Made by a program: the position numbers and the translations under genes. DNA of 44,049 bases from Litorihabitans aurantiacus (GTDB taxonomy: Bacteria; Actinomycetota; Actinomycetes; Actinomycetales; Beutenbergiaceae): contig NZ_BSUM01000003.1 of the NCBI RefSeq assembly GCF_030161595.1, forward strand, positions 1-44,049, given 5' to 3'. Of this stretch, positions 1 to 8,069 are shown one piece after another. Positions within the stretch are counted from its first letter, which is position 1; each line of letters opens with the position of its first letter. The notes beneath the pieces were generated by a model. The model was not told the DNA's origin, did not search any database, and saw only the letters and a program-made list of their open reading frames with translations.

Positions 1-72
1 TCACTCGTGGAGTACGCCGTGGAACCGGAGGCAGAGCAGTACAGACTGAGCATCGCCGCCGCTGGCGCCTGA
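1..72 (+). CDS. 3' end of an unidentified gene (partial)
   Basis: The frame is open from the first base and ends at a TGA at 70-72. It gives the last 23 residues of a protein that begins outside the window. The tail is ordinary in composition, acidic and then alanine-rich, and has no recognisable motif. It lies about 100 bases before the ParA-like gene. It could be a chance open frame, since only 24 codons are visible. Confidence 0.4.
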   Translation, partial: SLVEYAVEPEAEQYRLSIAAAGA

Positions 73-168
73 ATAGACACCTTGGAATCACGCCCCGTCC
101 TGACGTGATACCTGTCCACGTGTGATAGCGGAGTAACCTCGAGCTCGACCTCAGAACCTGGAGACCCG

Positions 169-1155
169 ATGCAGACCATCGCTTTCTACAACCATAAGGG
201 CGGCGTCGGCAAGACCACCCTGCTTTTCAATCTGGGCATAGCGCTCCAAAGTCAGGGGAAGAAGGTGCTCTTTGTCGACGGAGACGCCCAGGCCAATCTG
301 ACGAGTATCGCACTGAGGGATGAGCAGATTGAAGAAGTCTACGATAGCGAACAGACTATCTATCACGGCTTGGCGCCCCTCGTCGAAGGGTCAGGAGACA
401 TCGAGATTGTCAGGCCCATCGAGATTCGAGACAACGCCTGGGTTCTTCCTGGGCACATTAATCTAAGCGTGTTTGAAGAAATAGCTCCTGAAGGATGGAC
501 TAGCGCCCTGGCCGGGAATCCTCGCGGCTTCAGGGTTAGTACAGCCGTGCACCGGCTGACAAGGGGTGTTGCAGCCCAGGTTGGGGCTGAGTACATTCTG
601 CTCGACCTCGGGCCGAATGTTGGGGCGTTTAATCGGGCTGCCCTCCTGGCTGCGGATGGATTCGTCATTCCCATGTCGCCCGACCTGTTCTCGCTGACGG
701 CGCTTCCCAGCGTGGGGGAGAGCGTGAGTAGGTGGGTCGATGAGTGGCGCATCGCGACTAACTCCGCGTCGAGGAGGGGGCTCAAGCTGGGATTTGACCT
801 ACCCGTCGGGTCCCCAGTACCCCTCGGGTACATCAGCCAGCAGTTTGCCGTCTATAGAGAGCAGCCCGCGAAGGCATACAAGCGATGGGTGAACCAGATC
901 CCTGCTCAGTATGTCGCTGGAGTAGTGGAGCCACTCGCCGAGGCGGGCGTTAGGCACCCGGAACGCGAGGGCAAGATCGGCGAGGTGCGAAACCTTTCCA
1001 GCCTGATCCCTATGGCTCAAAGGAACCGTTCCGCTGTTTTCGAATTGACTGGCACCCTCGCTCGAGGGGCACAGTTCACTCGTGCGCGCGACACCTACAA
1101 CCTCTTTGCTGATCTTGCCGGTGAAGTTCTGAATCGTCTCGACGAGACTTTGTAG
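169..1155 (+). CDS. ParA/MinD-type P-loop ATPase, first gene of a ParA-PIN pair
   Basis: A 328-residue protein of the ParA/SIMIBI ATPase family. It opens with the deviant Walker A motif KGGVGKTT (about residues 10-17), then the Walker A' segment FVDGDAQANL and a Walker B-like ILLDLGPNVG near residue 145. ParA proteins dimerise on ATP and usually bind DNA or a partner protein. No ParB follows. The next gene, six bases downstream, encodes a PIN-type nuclease, so the pair looks co-transcribed. The C-terminal half (about residues 190-328) has a motif on residues and neighbours differing from the partition ParA at 27.8 kb, and the protein is longer. Base composition is clearly lower in GC than the flanking mobilisation genes, a sign of separate acquisition. 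The ATG at 169 is the first in frame and precedes the P-loop at the usual distance. The family call is firm; the role in defence, stability or segregation is not known. Confidence 0.85.
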   Translation: MQTIAFYNHKGGVGKTTLLFNLGIALQSQGKKVLFVDGDAQANLTSIALRDEQIEEVYDSEQTIYHGLAPLVEGSGDIEIVRPIEIRDNAWVLPGHINLSVFEEIAPEGWTSALAGNPRGFRVSTAVHRLTRGVAAQVGAEYILLDLGPNVGAFNRAALLAADGFVIPMSPDLFSLTALPSVGESVSRWVDEWRIATNSASRRGLKLGFDLPVGSPVPLGYISQQFAVYREQPAKAYKRWVNQIPAQYVAGVVEPLAEAGVRHPEREGKIGEVRNLSSLIPMAQRNRSAVFELTGTLARGAQFTRARDTYNLFADLAGEVLNRLDETL

Positions 1156-1161
1156 GCCACT

Positions 1162-2127
1162 ATGACGGAAGCCGGGTCGCGTCCAGAACTCATTGTGCTT
1201 GACACCTCCACCTTGCCGCGGCGTGCAAGTATCCGAGACAATCCACTGCTTTCGGCGCTTCTTCGCATTGCAAAAGCAACCGACATCAAACTATGCATAA
1301 CAGACGTGATTCTTGAGGAATCAACGTCGGCGCGTCGGCGCGCCGCAGAGCAGGCGATATCCGAACTCAAGGCTGCGGTTAGAAAGTTAGGGAGTCTCCA
1401 TGAGGAGTCTGGAGGGGATCTATACATTCCGTCCGTGGAAGAAATCGTCGAGCGATGGGAGGGGGACCTGCGAAGTTCTTTCTCAATCCTCGAGACCGCC
1501 GGGGAGGATGCTCGCCTCTCATTGCTCAGGGAGGCTAATCGAATTCCTCCGGCCAGGGCCTCGGGGGACTCTGCCATTGGCTCACGAGATGCGTCGATCT
1601 GGCTCACTGCTAAGCGGGCAGCTGGCGAGCAGCGCGTCCTTCTGGTCTCTGGCAATACTTCCGACTTTGCCGGCACCAATGGCCTACGACAAGAGCTTGA
1701 GGAAGAGTTATCAGAGGGCGAGTTGGTCGCTTACTCCGCGTCCGTAGACGCAACAGTATCTTTGTTGGCAGAGAGCGTTATTCCGATTGCGCGCGACGTC
1801 TCTGACGTCAACGCATGGGACGGCGATTCCGATATTCTTATGCAGGCTACAAATTTTGTTATTGCGAGCACCGACGAAACCCTCGATTATGCTTACGGCC
1901 AAATAGATAATAAGAGCATGGAGGTCAGGCGCGAGTACGCTTTCCCTGGCGGGCGGCTGGCGCTGATCGCTCTGACTTCCGACCTCAAGATTTCGCCTCT
2001 TGACCTCGATCCATCTGACGCGGGCTCCCGCAACTACCCAATAATCGTAGACTTCTGGGTGCTATGGGACGATGACGAGTCGACGAGCATTGACGTCGAT
2101 CGAATTCGTCATGACTCGTCCGGGTAA
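1162..2127 (+). CDS. PIN-domain-like nuclease (DUF4935-like), partner of the ParA-like ATPase
   Basis: A 321-residue protein whose first 170 residues carry the acidic pattern of PIN ribonucleases. Asp14 lies in LIVLDTSTL, Glu52/53 in DVILEES, Asp143 in GSRDASIWLTA, and Asn165/Asp168 in the strand-end motif LLVSGNTSDF. These would bind the catalytic metal ions. The remaining 150 residues form a separate acidic region with no recognised motif. The start is six bases after the ParA-like stop, so the two are probably one transcript. PIN domains usually cut RNA, either as VapC toxins (about 130 residues, with a small antitoxin) or as parts of defence and surveillance systems. This protein is much longer than VapC and has no antitoxin beside it. 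GC content is low relative to the rest of the window. The nuclease call rests on motif order only. Confidence 0.72.
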   Translation: MTEAGSRPELIVLDTSTLPRRASIRDNPLLSALLRIAKATDIKLCITDVILEESTSARRRAAEQAISELKAAVRKLGSLHEESGGDLYIPSVEEIVERWEGDLRSSFSILETAGEDARLSLLREANRIPPARASGDSAIGSRDASIWLTAKRAAGEQRVLLVSGNTSDFAGTNGLRQELEEELSEGELVAYSASVDATVSLLAESVIPIARDVSDVNAWDGDSDILMQATNFVIASTDETLDYAYGQIDNKSMEVRREYAFPGGRLALIALTSDLKISPLDLDPSDAGSRNYPIIVDFWVLWDDDESTSIDVDRIRHDSSG

Positions 2128-2337
2128 CTTTTCTAGGGCGGCGCGAAGCTATAGTTGGCGGGCTCGGGGGCGGCCTACTAGAAGCCGCAATCATGCGATT
2201 CCGTGGTGGTACCAGCGTGTGTGGCTGAGTGAGGCTGCAGGCCTCGTTGTGACCGGGAGGGTGCGTGAACTCCTGTCAACGCGTGTAGCGCGCAGTTGCT
2301 GCCATGGGTATAAGGTGCCTTGTAGGAGGTGGTTGGG

Positions 2338-2799
2338 ATGGCTCTGGTAGAGGTGCCGCCAAGGGCGGCCGCGGCGGTCCAGTTGCGACACCGTCGCGAT
2401 CTGGACGAGGTGGATCTGCGTCGCGAGTTGGTGGCGTTGTCGGAGGAGGGGTACTCGCAGACGCGGATCGCTCAGTGGTTGCAGATCAGTCAGTCGGCGG
2501 TGTCTCAGCTGTTGAAGACGGCGCGTGGCGGGTCGGTGGCGCGTGCGGGGTTCTCGGGTGCGAGTCCACGTGAGTTGTGTCAGCGGTACGCGGCCGGCCT
2601 GTTGAGCCGGGAGCAGGTCGTGGACGAGCTGACGCGGTGGGAGTACGTCCCGATGGCCCAGCACGAGGCGTACGAGGACCTGCCGGTGCAGCCCGAGGGC
2701 ACGATCTGGGACGTGTACCGCGCTGCGATGGACGGCCTGATCGATGAGGGTCTGTACGGGGAGGTCGCGGCGCGGGTCGCGGCGGACGCGAGCGCGTGA
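2338..2799 (+). CDS. Helix-turn-helix protein upstream of the zeta-toxin gene, possible antitoxin or regulator
   Basis: A 153-residue protein with a clear helix-turn-helix near residues 35-60 (YSQTRIAQWL, then SQSAVSQLLK), similar to the recognition region of ParB/Spo0J-like or resolvase-type HTH domains. The rest is helical and acidic. ATG 2338 is chosen because AGGAGG at 2324-2329 lies at good spacing; a GTG at 2329 would overlap that ribosome site. Its last codons overlap the start of the zeta-toxin reading frame by four bases, so the two are translationally coupled. In actinobacterial plasmids a small protein of this kind often precedes a zeta-type kinase, which suggests an antitoxin or autoregulator. 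That function is inferred from position only. Confidence 0.7.
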   Translation: MALVEVPPRAAAAVQLRHRRDLDEVDLRRELVALSEEGYSQTRIAQWLQISQSAVSQLLKTARGGSVARAGFSGASPRELCQRYAAGLLSREQVVDELTRWEYVPMAQHEAYEDLPVQPEGTIWDVYRAAMDGLIDEGLYGEVAARVAADASA

Positions 2800-3836
2800 G
2801 CCGCGAGGATCACGACCACGTTGAAGCGATCCGGGCTCTGGTCAGTGGCGGCCCGCTGGCCGCGGACGCCCCGACATCGACCCTGAACAACCCGGAGTGG
2901 TTCTTCCCGGGCGGGATGCCCACCCCGGCGCGTCTCCGGCTCCACAGGCAGCTGAGCGCGCGGGTGTGGGGAGTGGGAGCCCCCGGCGGATGTGAGCGTG
3001 CGGACGCCGCGAGCGGTGGTGCTGGCCGGCCCGCCCGGGGCGGGCAAGTCCACGGTCGCCCGTACCGCTCTGAGCCAGGGTGAGCGCTCCTATCTGCGGG
3101 TGGATGCCGATGAGTTCAAGGAGCTGTTGCTGCGTCAGGCGCTGAGCGATGGCACGTATGAGTCGTTCGTCAAGCCGCAGGCGGTACGTGACCGTGAGGC
3201 GCGCGGTGAGGTGTTCGTCCCGCTCGAGCTGGCGTCGCTGGTGCATCGGGAGTCTTCGATGCTCGCGGCCGATCTGACGCGGCAGGCGATCCAGGCGCGT
3301 CGGGACATCATCGTGGACACGGTGCTGGCTGCGGAGAGCAACGGCCGGCGCCTGCTGGAGCAGATGCAGGCGCAGGGGTATGAGGTGCGGATGATCGATG
3401 TCGAGGTGCCCTACGAGGTTTCTCAGGCTCGTATCCGTGAACGCTGGGCGTCGGGCCGGGCGCAGGTGCTGGCCGGCGGTGACGACCTCGAGGGGGCCGG
3501 TGGGTGCCGAGTGAGTACGCCCGCAGCGTGTACTACGAGCAGGACGGTGTCTCCAAGCCGGAGCGAGTCTCGGAGCTCCTGGCGCGGGAGTCGCCGATCG
3601 TGACGCGGTTCCAGCGCTACCGCACGAGCGCGGAGCAGGTGGCCGCGGCCGAGGCGGCAGGTGTCGGTGTCGAGGCAACGCTCGAGCTGGAGTTCGCTCG
3701 CCCGAACGTCTCAGCCATGCCGGTCACGACGACACCCGGACAGGGCCTGAGGGGCGATGAAGCGGCGCGTCGAGCGCTGTCGTATCTGGGCCGGCAACGT
3801 GGCCGGGGCCCGTCACGTAGTGACGGGCGCGAGTAA
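2796..3836 (+). pseudogene. Zeta-toxin family kinase, split by two frameshifts
   Basis: Three consecutive frames together encode one zeta-type protein of about 345 residues. The N-terminal part (2796 to about 2968) has the helical leader usual in actinobacterial zeta proteins. The middle (about 2970 to 3495) has Walker A GPPGAGKST, RVDADEFKELL and a HRESSML segment. The C-terminal part (about 3497 to 3836) begins near VPSEYARSVYYEQ. The first shift falls at the G run 2968-2971 and needs one base removed or two added. The second falls at the G run 3492-3496 and needs one base added. Zeta kinases phosphorylate UDP-N-acetylglucosamine and block wall synthesis unless neutralised. As given, no full-length kinase would be made. 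Because both breaks sit in G runs and the parts join smoothly, sequencing error is as likely as real decay. Confidence 0.75.
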
Positions 3837-3940
3837 GACTGCGCGGAGGTAGCCCGTCCACGGGACGCGCACGCCCGAGGTGAGTCAAGGGTGTCGGTGA
3901 CGTGCGTGCGGTGGTCGGGCGGTAGGTCGGGTCCGGCTGT

Positions 3941-3994
3941 CCACCTGTGGTCGGGACGAGCCCGAAGGAGATAGCTCGTGCCGTCCACAGGTGG
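3941..3994. repeat. Imperfect 20-bp inverted repeat after the zeta gene
   Basis: The arms are at 3941-3960 and 3975-3994, with 18 of 20 positions paired and a 14-base loop. The outer core, CCACCTGTGG paired with CCACAGGTGG, is exact. It lies between two convergent genes (zeta on plus, the small coiled-coil gene on minus). That position suits a bidirectional terminator. A recombination or transfer site is possible but less likely. Confidence 0.55.
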
Positions 3995-4040
3995 TCAGGG
4001 GGTCATCGAACGAACCTGCGCCCGTAACGGGCTGTGCGCC

Positions 4041-4421
4041 TCAGGAGGGGTGTCCCTCGTGCTGCTGTAGCTCCTGCTCGGCCGACTGGGGCACCGGGTC
4101 GGGGGTGGGTGCAGCGGCCGTCCGGCGACGACGCGCGACGCGCGTCGTCTTGGCCGCCGGCGGGAGGCCGATCTTCCGTAGTTCGGCCTGGCTCCATCCT
4201 GCGTTGACGGCGGCGTCGTAGGCGCGCACGTCCGCGAGCTCCGCGTTCTTCACCAGGTCGCTGGCCTCCTGCTGTGCGCGTGCGAGGAGCGCTGCGCTTT
4301 CGGCCTGCGCGTCGGTCACGGCCTGCCGTGTCACCGCGAGTTCGCGCACGCTGTCGATGCGTGTTTCCTGTGCCGCGCGAGCGAGTTCGACGGCCTGGTC
4401 CGGTGTGGGTGTGCGAGCCAT
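4041..4421 (-). CDS. Small coiled-coil protein next to the mobilisation region
   Basis: A 126-residue protein. Residues 5-65 are Ala/Glu/Gln-rich and look like a continuous helix or coiled coil. Then follow a short stretch AGWSQAELRKIGLP that could be a small helix-turn-helix and a basic patch VARRRRTAAAP. The tail is rich in Pro and Gln. A GAGGAG ribosome site precedes ATG 4421. It is transcribed away from mobC across a 232-base gap that is a good place for oriT. It resembles the 264-residue protein at 6.9 kb in having a coiled coil plus a possible HTH, so it may also be part of the DNA-processing machinery. No family was recognised. Confidence 0.65.
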   Translation of the reverse strand: MARTPTPDQAVELARAAQETRIDSVRELAVTRQAVTDAQAESAALLARAQQEASDLVKNAELADVRAYDAAVNAGWSQAELRKIGLPPAAKTTRVARRRRTAAAPTPDPVPQSAEQELQQHEGHPS

Positions 4422-4653
4422 GGGTGGTTCTCCTCAGCGTTTGCGGTGTGCGCGCCCCGGGCGCTCCGACCGCTCGATCGTATCGAACCCCTGCGGCCTC
4501 AGCGAGGCGTAAGGCGAGTTGCAAAGCCAGCGGTGTCCCGGACGGAGCAAGCTATATAATCAGCCGTGCTGATCGGTTGCCCTGCCGGGAGCTCTTGGGC
4601 CATGCTGGCCATGGGTCCCCACGCCGGGTGGGGTCGCTGCGCTGGGCCGAGAG
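4422..4653. other. Divergent intergenic region, candidate origin of transfer (oriT)
   Basis: The non-coding gap lies between the minus-strand coiled-coil gene and the plus-strand mobC-relaxase operon. Relaxase operons commonly have oriT just upstream. It holds a TATAAT box (4555-4560) merging into an inverted repeat ATCAGC-CGT-GCTGAT (4559-4573), and an AT-richer patch in an otherwise very GC-rich area. The nick site cannot be named from sequence alone. Confidence 0.4.
4555..4573 (+). promoter_or_regulatory. TATAAT box overlapping a dyad, probable autoregulated mobC promoter
   Basis: A consensus -10 hexamer at 4555-4560 runs into the dyad ATCAGC-CGT-GCTGAT at 4559-4573. The start codon of mobC lies about 80 bases downstream. 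A MobC/ribbon-helix-helix protein bound to the dyad would repress its own operon, as is common for relaxosome accessory proteins. This is an inference from position and symmetry. Confidence 0.45.
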
Positions 4654-5094
4654 GTGGTGGATCGGTTGTCGGAGACGTCGCAGACGGGTACGCCCGCTCC
4701 GTCACGTGCGACCACCCAGCGCCGGCGCCGGCGCGTCGAGGGTGGCCGCAAGGTGCGCTACGAGGTGCGCGCCACCACGGAGGAAGCCGGCGCCCTCCTG
4801 GTGCTCGCGGAGCGCTACGGCGTCAGCGTTCCCAAGCTGCTGATCGACTCCGCGCTTGCCGGTGGCTCGCAGGCGGCAGCCGCGAGCGCGTCGGAGCGTG
4901 AGGCTGTGCTGCGCCAGTTGCTTGCGGCGCAACGCACGCTCGCCGGCGTGGGCAACAACGTGAACCAGATCGCGCGCCGGGCGAACATCGACGGCGAAAT
5001 CGTGGCGGACCTTCTGACCACCCACGCGCGAGCGCGCGAGTTGGTCGGTCAGATTGCCGAGCTCGTGACGGAGCTGCGGGTGATGGGGCGATGA
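4654..5094 (+). CDS. mobC: MobC-like relaxosome accessory protein
   Basis: A 146-residue protein. The N-terminus is basic (QRRRRRVEGGRK). A ribbon-helix-helix type segment follows (RYEVRATTEEAGALLVLA, about residues 34-51), then the MobC signature GVGNNVNQIARRAN at about 98-111 and a C-terminal helix. MobC proteins bind oriT and help the relaxase melt the nick region. The relaxase start codon overlaps its stop (ATGATG at 5091), showing translational coupling. Two adjacent GTG codons (4654 and 4657) follow GAGAGG; either could be the start. The family assignment is well supported by the NNVNQIAR motif and by the context. Confidence 0.85.
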   Translation: MVDRLSETSQTGTPAPSRATTQRRRRRVEGGRKVRYEVRATTEEAGALLVLAERYGVSVPKLLIDSALAGGSQAAAASASEREAVLRQLLAAQRTLAGVGNNVNQIARRANIDGEIVADLLTTHARARELVGQIAELVTELRVMGR

Positions 5095-6905
5095 TGCCGA
5101 ACGTCTCGCGCGGCGACCGTGTGTCCGGTCTGCTGGTCTACCTGGCAGGTCCAGGACGTCACAACGAGCACACCGGGCAGCGCGTGATCACCGGGGACAC
5201 GGTGACGCGCCTGACAGCGCCCGAGGGTGTGTTAAATCGTGACGACGCGCTCGCGATCGCGCGCACGGTGGACGAGCCGCACCGCGCGTTCGGCGTCGAG
5301 GTCAAGGGCGGTCACGTGTGGCACGTGTCCCTCGCACTGCGCGCCGGCGAGGGCGCCAAGAGCGACGAGCTGTGGGAGAAGATCGCGCGCGACTTCGTGC
5401 AGGCGATGGGGTTCGATGACGCGGCCAACGACGACCGCGTGAACGAGGCCGGCACCGACGTCGGTAGCGGTCAGGACGACACCGCGCGCAAGGCTTCGTG
5501 CCGGTGGGTCGCGATCCATCACGGGCCCTCGGGCGGGGGCAACGACCACGTGCACATCGCCGTCAGTCTCGTGCGCGAGGACGGCACCAAGGCCTCGACC
5601 CATCGCGACTACTCGCGCGCGCAGAAGGTCGCTCGCACGTTGGAGGAGCGCTACGGGTTGGAGCGGTTGGAGTCGGTGTCGGCCGAGCGTTCTACACGCG
5701 GGTGGGAGATGGGCGAGCGCGAGGCGCAGGCACGCCGTCGAGCCAAGGCGTTGCACTCCAAGAAGATCGCCGCCGGCCAGCAGCTCGCGCCGTGGTCCTC
5801 GCTCGACTCACACCAGCGCGTCGGGCTCGTGAGCGTCCAGCTGCGCGAGGACCAGCCCCGGGTGGCGCTGGCTCGCAAGGTACGCGGGTGCGCGGCCGCG
5901 AGCAGCGACGAGGCGGAGTTCGTTCGCCGGCTGCGCGGCTCCGGTGTGCTCGTGCGACCCCGCTACGCCGAGGGCAGCACCGACGTCGTGGCTGGCTACA
6001 GCGTCGCGTCGCGACCGGTGCACGGTGAGCGCCCGATCTGGTACGGCGGTGGCCGCCTGGGACGTGACCTGACACTGCCGCGCCTGCGGTCGGAGTGGGA
6101 CACGAGCGAGACGTCCCGCGCGGCCGCCGGCGCGGAGTGGAACGCCGCCAAGCGCGCCCGCCGGGTCGCGGCACCGGGGCGAGAGGTCAGCGCCCCGCGC
6201 CCCGAGGTGTGGCAGCAGTTCAGCAAGGAGATGGAGTCCCTGTCCGCGCAGCTACGGGCCGTGCCGACGCACGACCGCGAGACGTGGGCACGTGTGGCTC
6301 GACGCACCTCCGGCGCCCTGGCGGCGTGGTCGGACGCGACCGAGCCGACCCCCGGCGCCATGGCGCACGCGGCCGACGCGCTGAGCCGTTCCGCGCAGAC
6401 GTTCGGCCGCGAGACGAGCACGCCGAAGGCGCAGCTCGTGGCCGTGTCGGGCACGACCATGCTCGTGGCCAGCGCCTCACGCGGAGGCGTCGGACCGGTG
6501 GGGCAGGCCGCGCTCCTGCGGTCGCTGATGAACCTGTCCAAGGCGGTGCACGACGCCGCTCTCGCGCAGGGTCAGCAACGCCAGGCCGAGTCGATCGCAC
6601 GCGAGATGCGCGGACGGCTCGCAGAGGTGCACCGGCGCATGGACACCGCCGCCCAGGCCCACCAGCCGGCTACGGCTGCTCAGGTCCCCGGCGGCGCCGA
6701 ACAGCAGACGACGGCCGCCGTGGCGACGGCGCCCAACCCGAACATCACCGACCGGATGCGCGCCACGCTCGCCACGGCGCAGGCCTCCCAGGCCCACCCC
6801 GCCACGCGCGCCGTCCAGCCTGCAACCGAGCCGTCGCCAGCGAAGCCGAGAAGCACCACCCGGCCGGGTCCTGAACGGGGCTCGACCGACCAGGGACGCG
6901 AGTAG
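5091..6905 (+). CDS. MOBP-type relaxase (conjugative transfer nickase)
   Basis: A 604-residue relaxase. The N-terminal domain (about 1-200) begins with the tyrosine-containing motif LLVYLAGPGRHN (Tyr17 is a candidate nucleophile). It then has GGHVWHVSLAL and the metal-binding histidine motif HHGPSGGGNDHVHI at about 143-156. These features fit the MOBP group, which cuts one strand at oriT and stays bound to the 5' end. The remainder is helical and rich in Ala, Arg and Gln, as in the C-terminal regions that contact the coupling protein. It starts inside the stop of mobC and is followed 35 bases later by a coiled-coil protein, so the three form an operon. No frameshift is seen. The exact MOB subclass would need a profile search. 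Confidence 0.88.
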   Translation: MMPNVSRGDRVSGLLVYLAGPGRHNEHTGQRVITGDTVTRLTAPEGVLNRDDALAIARTVDEPHRAFGVEVKGGHVWHVSLALRAGEGAKSDELWEKIARDFVQAMGFDDAANDDRVNEAGTDVGSGQDDTARKASCRWVAIHHGPSGGGNDHVHIAVSLVREDGTKASTHRDYSRAQKVARTLEERYGLERLESVSAERSTRGWEMGEREAQARRRAKALHSKKIAAGQQLAPWSSLDSHQRVGLVSVQLREDQPRVALARKVRGCAAASSDEAEFVRRLRGSGVLVRPRYAEGSTDVVAGYSVASRPVHGERPIWYGGGRLGRDLTLPRLRSEWDTSETSRAAAGAEWNAAKRARRVAAPGREVSAPRPEVWQQFSKEMESLSAQLRAVPTHDRETWARVARRTSGALAAWSDATEPTPGAMAHAADALSRSAQTFGRETSTPKAQLVAVSGTTMLVASASRGGVGPVGQAALLRSLMNLSKAVHDAALAQGQQRQAESIAREMRGRLAEVHRRMDTAAQAHQPATAAQVPGGAEQQTTAAVATAPNPNITDRMRATLATAQASQAHPATRAVQPATEPSPAKPRSTTRPGPERGSTDQGRE

Positions 6906-6940
6906 GTCGCGCTCCACCAACCCCGCAGGGAGGTCACACC

Positions 6941-7735
6941 ATGAGCATGGACAACGACGGCATCGACGAGGTCGTAGAGGGCCAGTTCCGCGTGCTCCTG
7001 ACCGCCGCCAGCCAGGCCGGTGAGGCCCTGGCGCGAGCGATCGAGCAGCGGCGCCGCGAGGCCACGGCCGACAGCACCCGGGAGGCGGCCGAGCTGCGCT
7101 CCCGCCTCGACGCCGAGCTCGAGACGGCGCGCGCCTCGCTCAGCGCGACCAACAACCCCCAGTGGTGGGCGCAGGCCAGCGCGCAGGAGATCTCCGAGAT
7201 GTACAAGACCGCCCGGGGTTGGGCGGCCGAGCACCCCGAGCTCGCCGAGGCCGAGGAGCGGATGCGCACCGAGGTCGGGCACCGGTTCGGGGTGACGATC
7301 GAGAACCTGACCGCCACCGGCGCCGAGCAGCAGCGCGCACGCGCGGAGCAGGCCGAGGCTGCATCGCTCACCCGCGCTGCCGAGGCGGCCGAGCAGCGCG
7401 AGGACCAGAGCGAGGCGCAGCGGGAGCACGAGAGCGTCCCCGCCGTGCGCGAGGAGCTGCGCGCCGACGCGCTCGCCCACGCCGCCGAGGCGGGGGCTCT
7501 GCGCGTGCGCGCGGAGCCGGCCTACGACAGCGCCGAGCGTCGCGAGGCCACCGCGCGAGGGCTGACCGAGGCCGGCCACAGCCAGAGGCAGGTAGCGGCC
7601 GTGATGCGCGCGGATGTCGCCCAGGCTCGCCCGGCCAGCCAGGCCGTGTCGGGGCGCCCCGACCGCAAGCCCGCCCAGGCCCGCAAGGGACGCACCCAGG
7701 CGGCCGAGCAGCAGAGGTCCAGTCTTGGGCGCTAA
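6941..7735 (+). CDS. Mobilisation-operon coiled-coil protein with C-terminal HTH-like segment
   Basis: A 264-residue, highly charged protein. Most of residues 10-190 are Ala/Glu/Arg heptad-like and should form a long coiled coil, with a short Trp-containing break (NNPQWWAQASAQEISEMYK). A possible helix-turn-helix lies at about 203-228 (RREATARGLTEAGHSQRQV). The tail is basic. AGGGAGG precedes ATG 6941. It is the third gene of the mobC-relaxase operon and probably assists relaxosome assembly or links it to the coupling protein. No named family was recognised. Confidence 0.7.
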   Translation: MSMDNDGIDEVVEGQFRVLLTAASQAGEALARAIEQRRREATADSTREAAELRSRLDAELETARASLSATNNPQWWAQASAQEISEMYKTARGWAAEHPELAEAEERMRTEVGHRFGVTIENLTATGAEQQRARAEQAEAASLTRAAEAAEQREDQSEAQREHESVPAVREELRADALAHAAEAGALRVRAEPAYDSAERREATARGLTEAGHSQRQVAAVMRADVAQARPASQAVSGRPDRKPAQARKGRTQAAEQQRSSLGR

Positions 7736-8069
7736 GTAGCTTCATCTGTCGCGGCGCCCTGAACGCGAATTGCACCATGGCCCGAAGGAGGAGGCCCCGG
7801 GCAGAGTCGTAGCTCTCTGGTACCTAATCCAGGCTCAGGGGTGCTCACGTCCGGTCGCGCCATCTTAGAAGTCGGCCTGCTTCAGGATGCGCCGCAATCC
7901 GATGAGCTGTGCCGTGCTCGGATCCCTTCTTTGCCCTCAGCGAACCGGGCTATTCAGACCGCAGGCGCCTTCGTCAAACTGCAGTACCGTCTCGCGGTAG
8001 GGATTCCCCGGACTCCGCTCCTTGGTATGAGTCCGAGGAAGCCGTACACGGCTCCGCGCCGAGCGCGTC
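7736..8069. other. Intergenic region between converging operons
   Basis: The 334 bases separate the end of the relaxase operon (plus) from the end of the S-layer-homology cassette (minus). A weak GGGCGC/GCGCCC dyad around 7728-7762 could help termination. Open frames on the plus strand here have no ribosome site or family likeness and appear non-coding. Composition shifts to lower GC toward the right. Nothing else is visible. Confidence 0.5.

Noticed and set aside
2992-3603. Independent short zeta kinase starting at GTG 2992
   Set aside because: The upstream and downstream frames carry the normal N- and C-terminal parts of the family, so this is the middle of a split gene.
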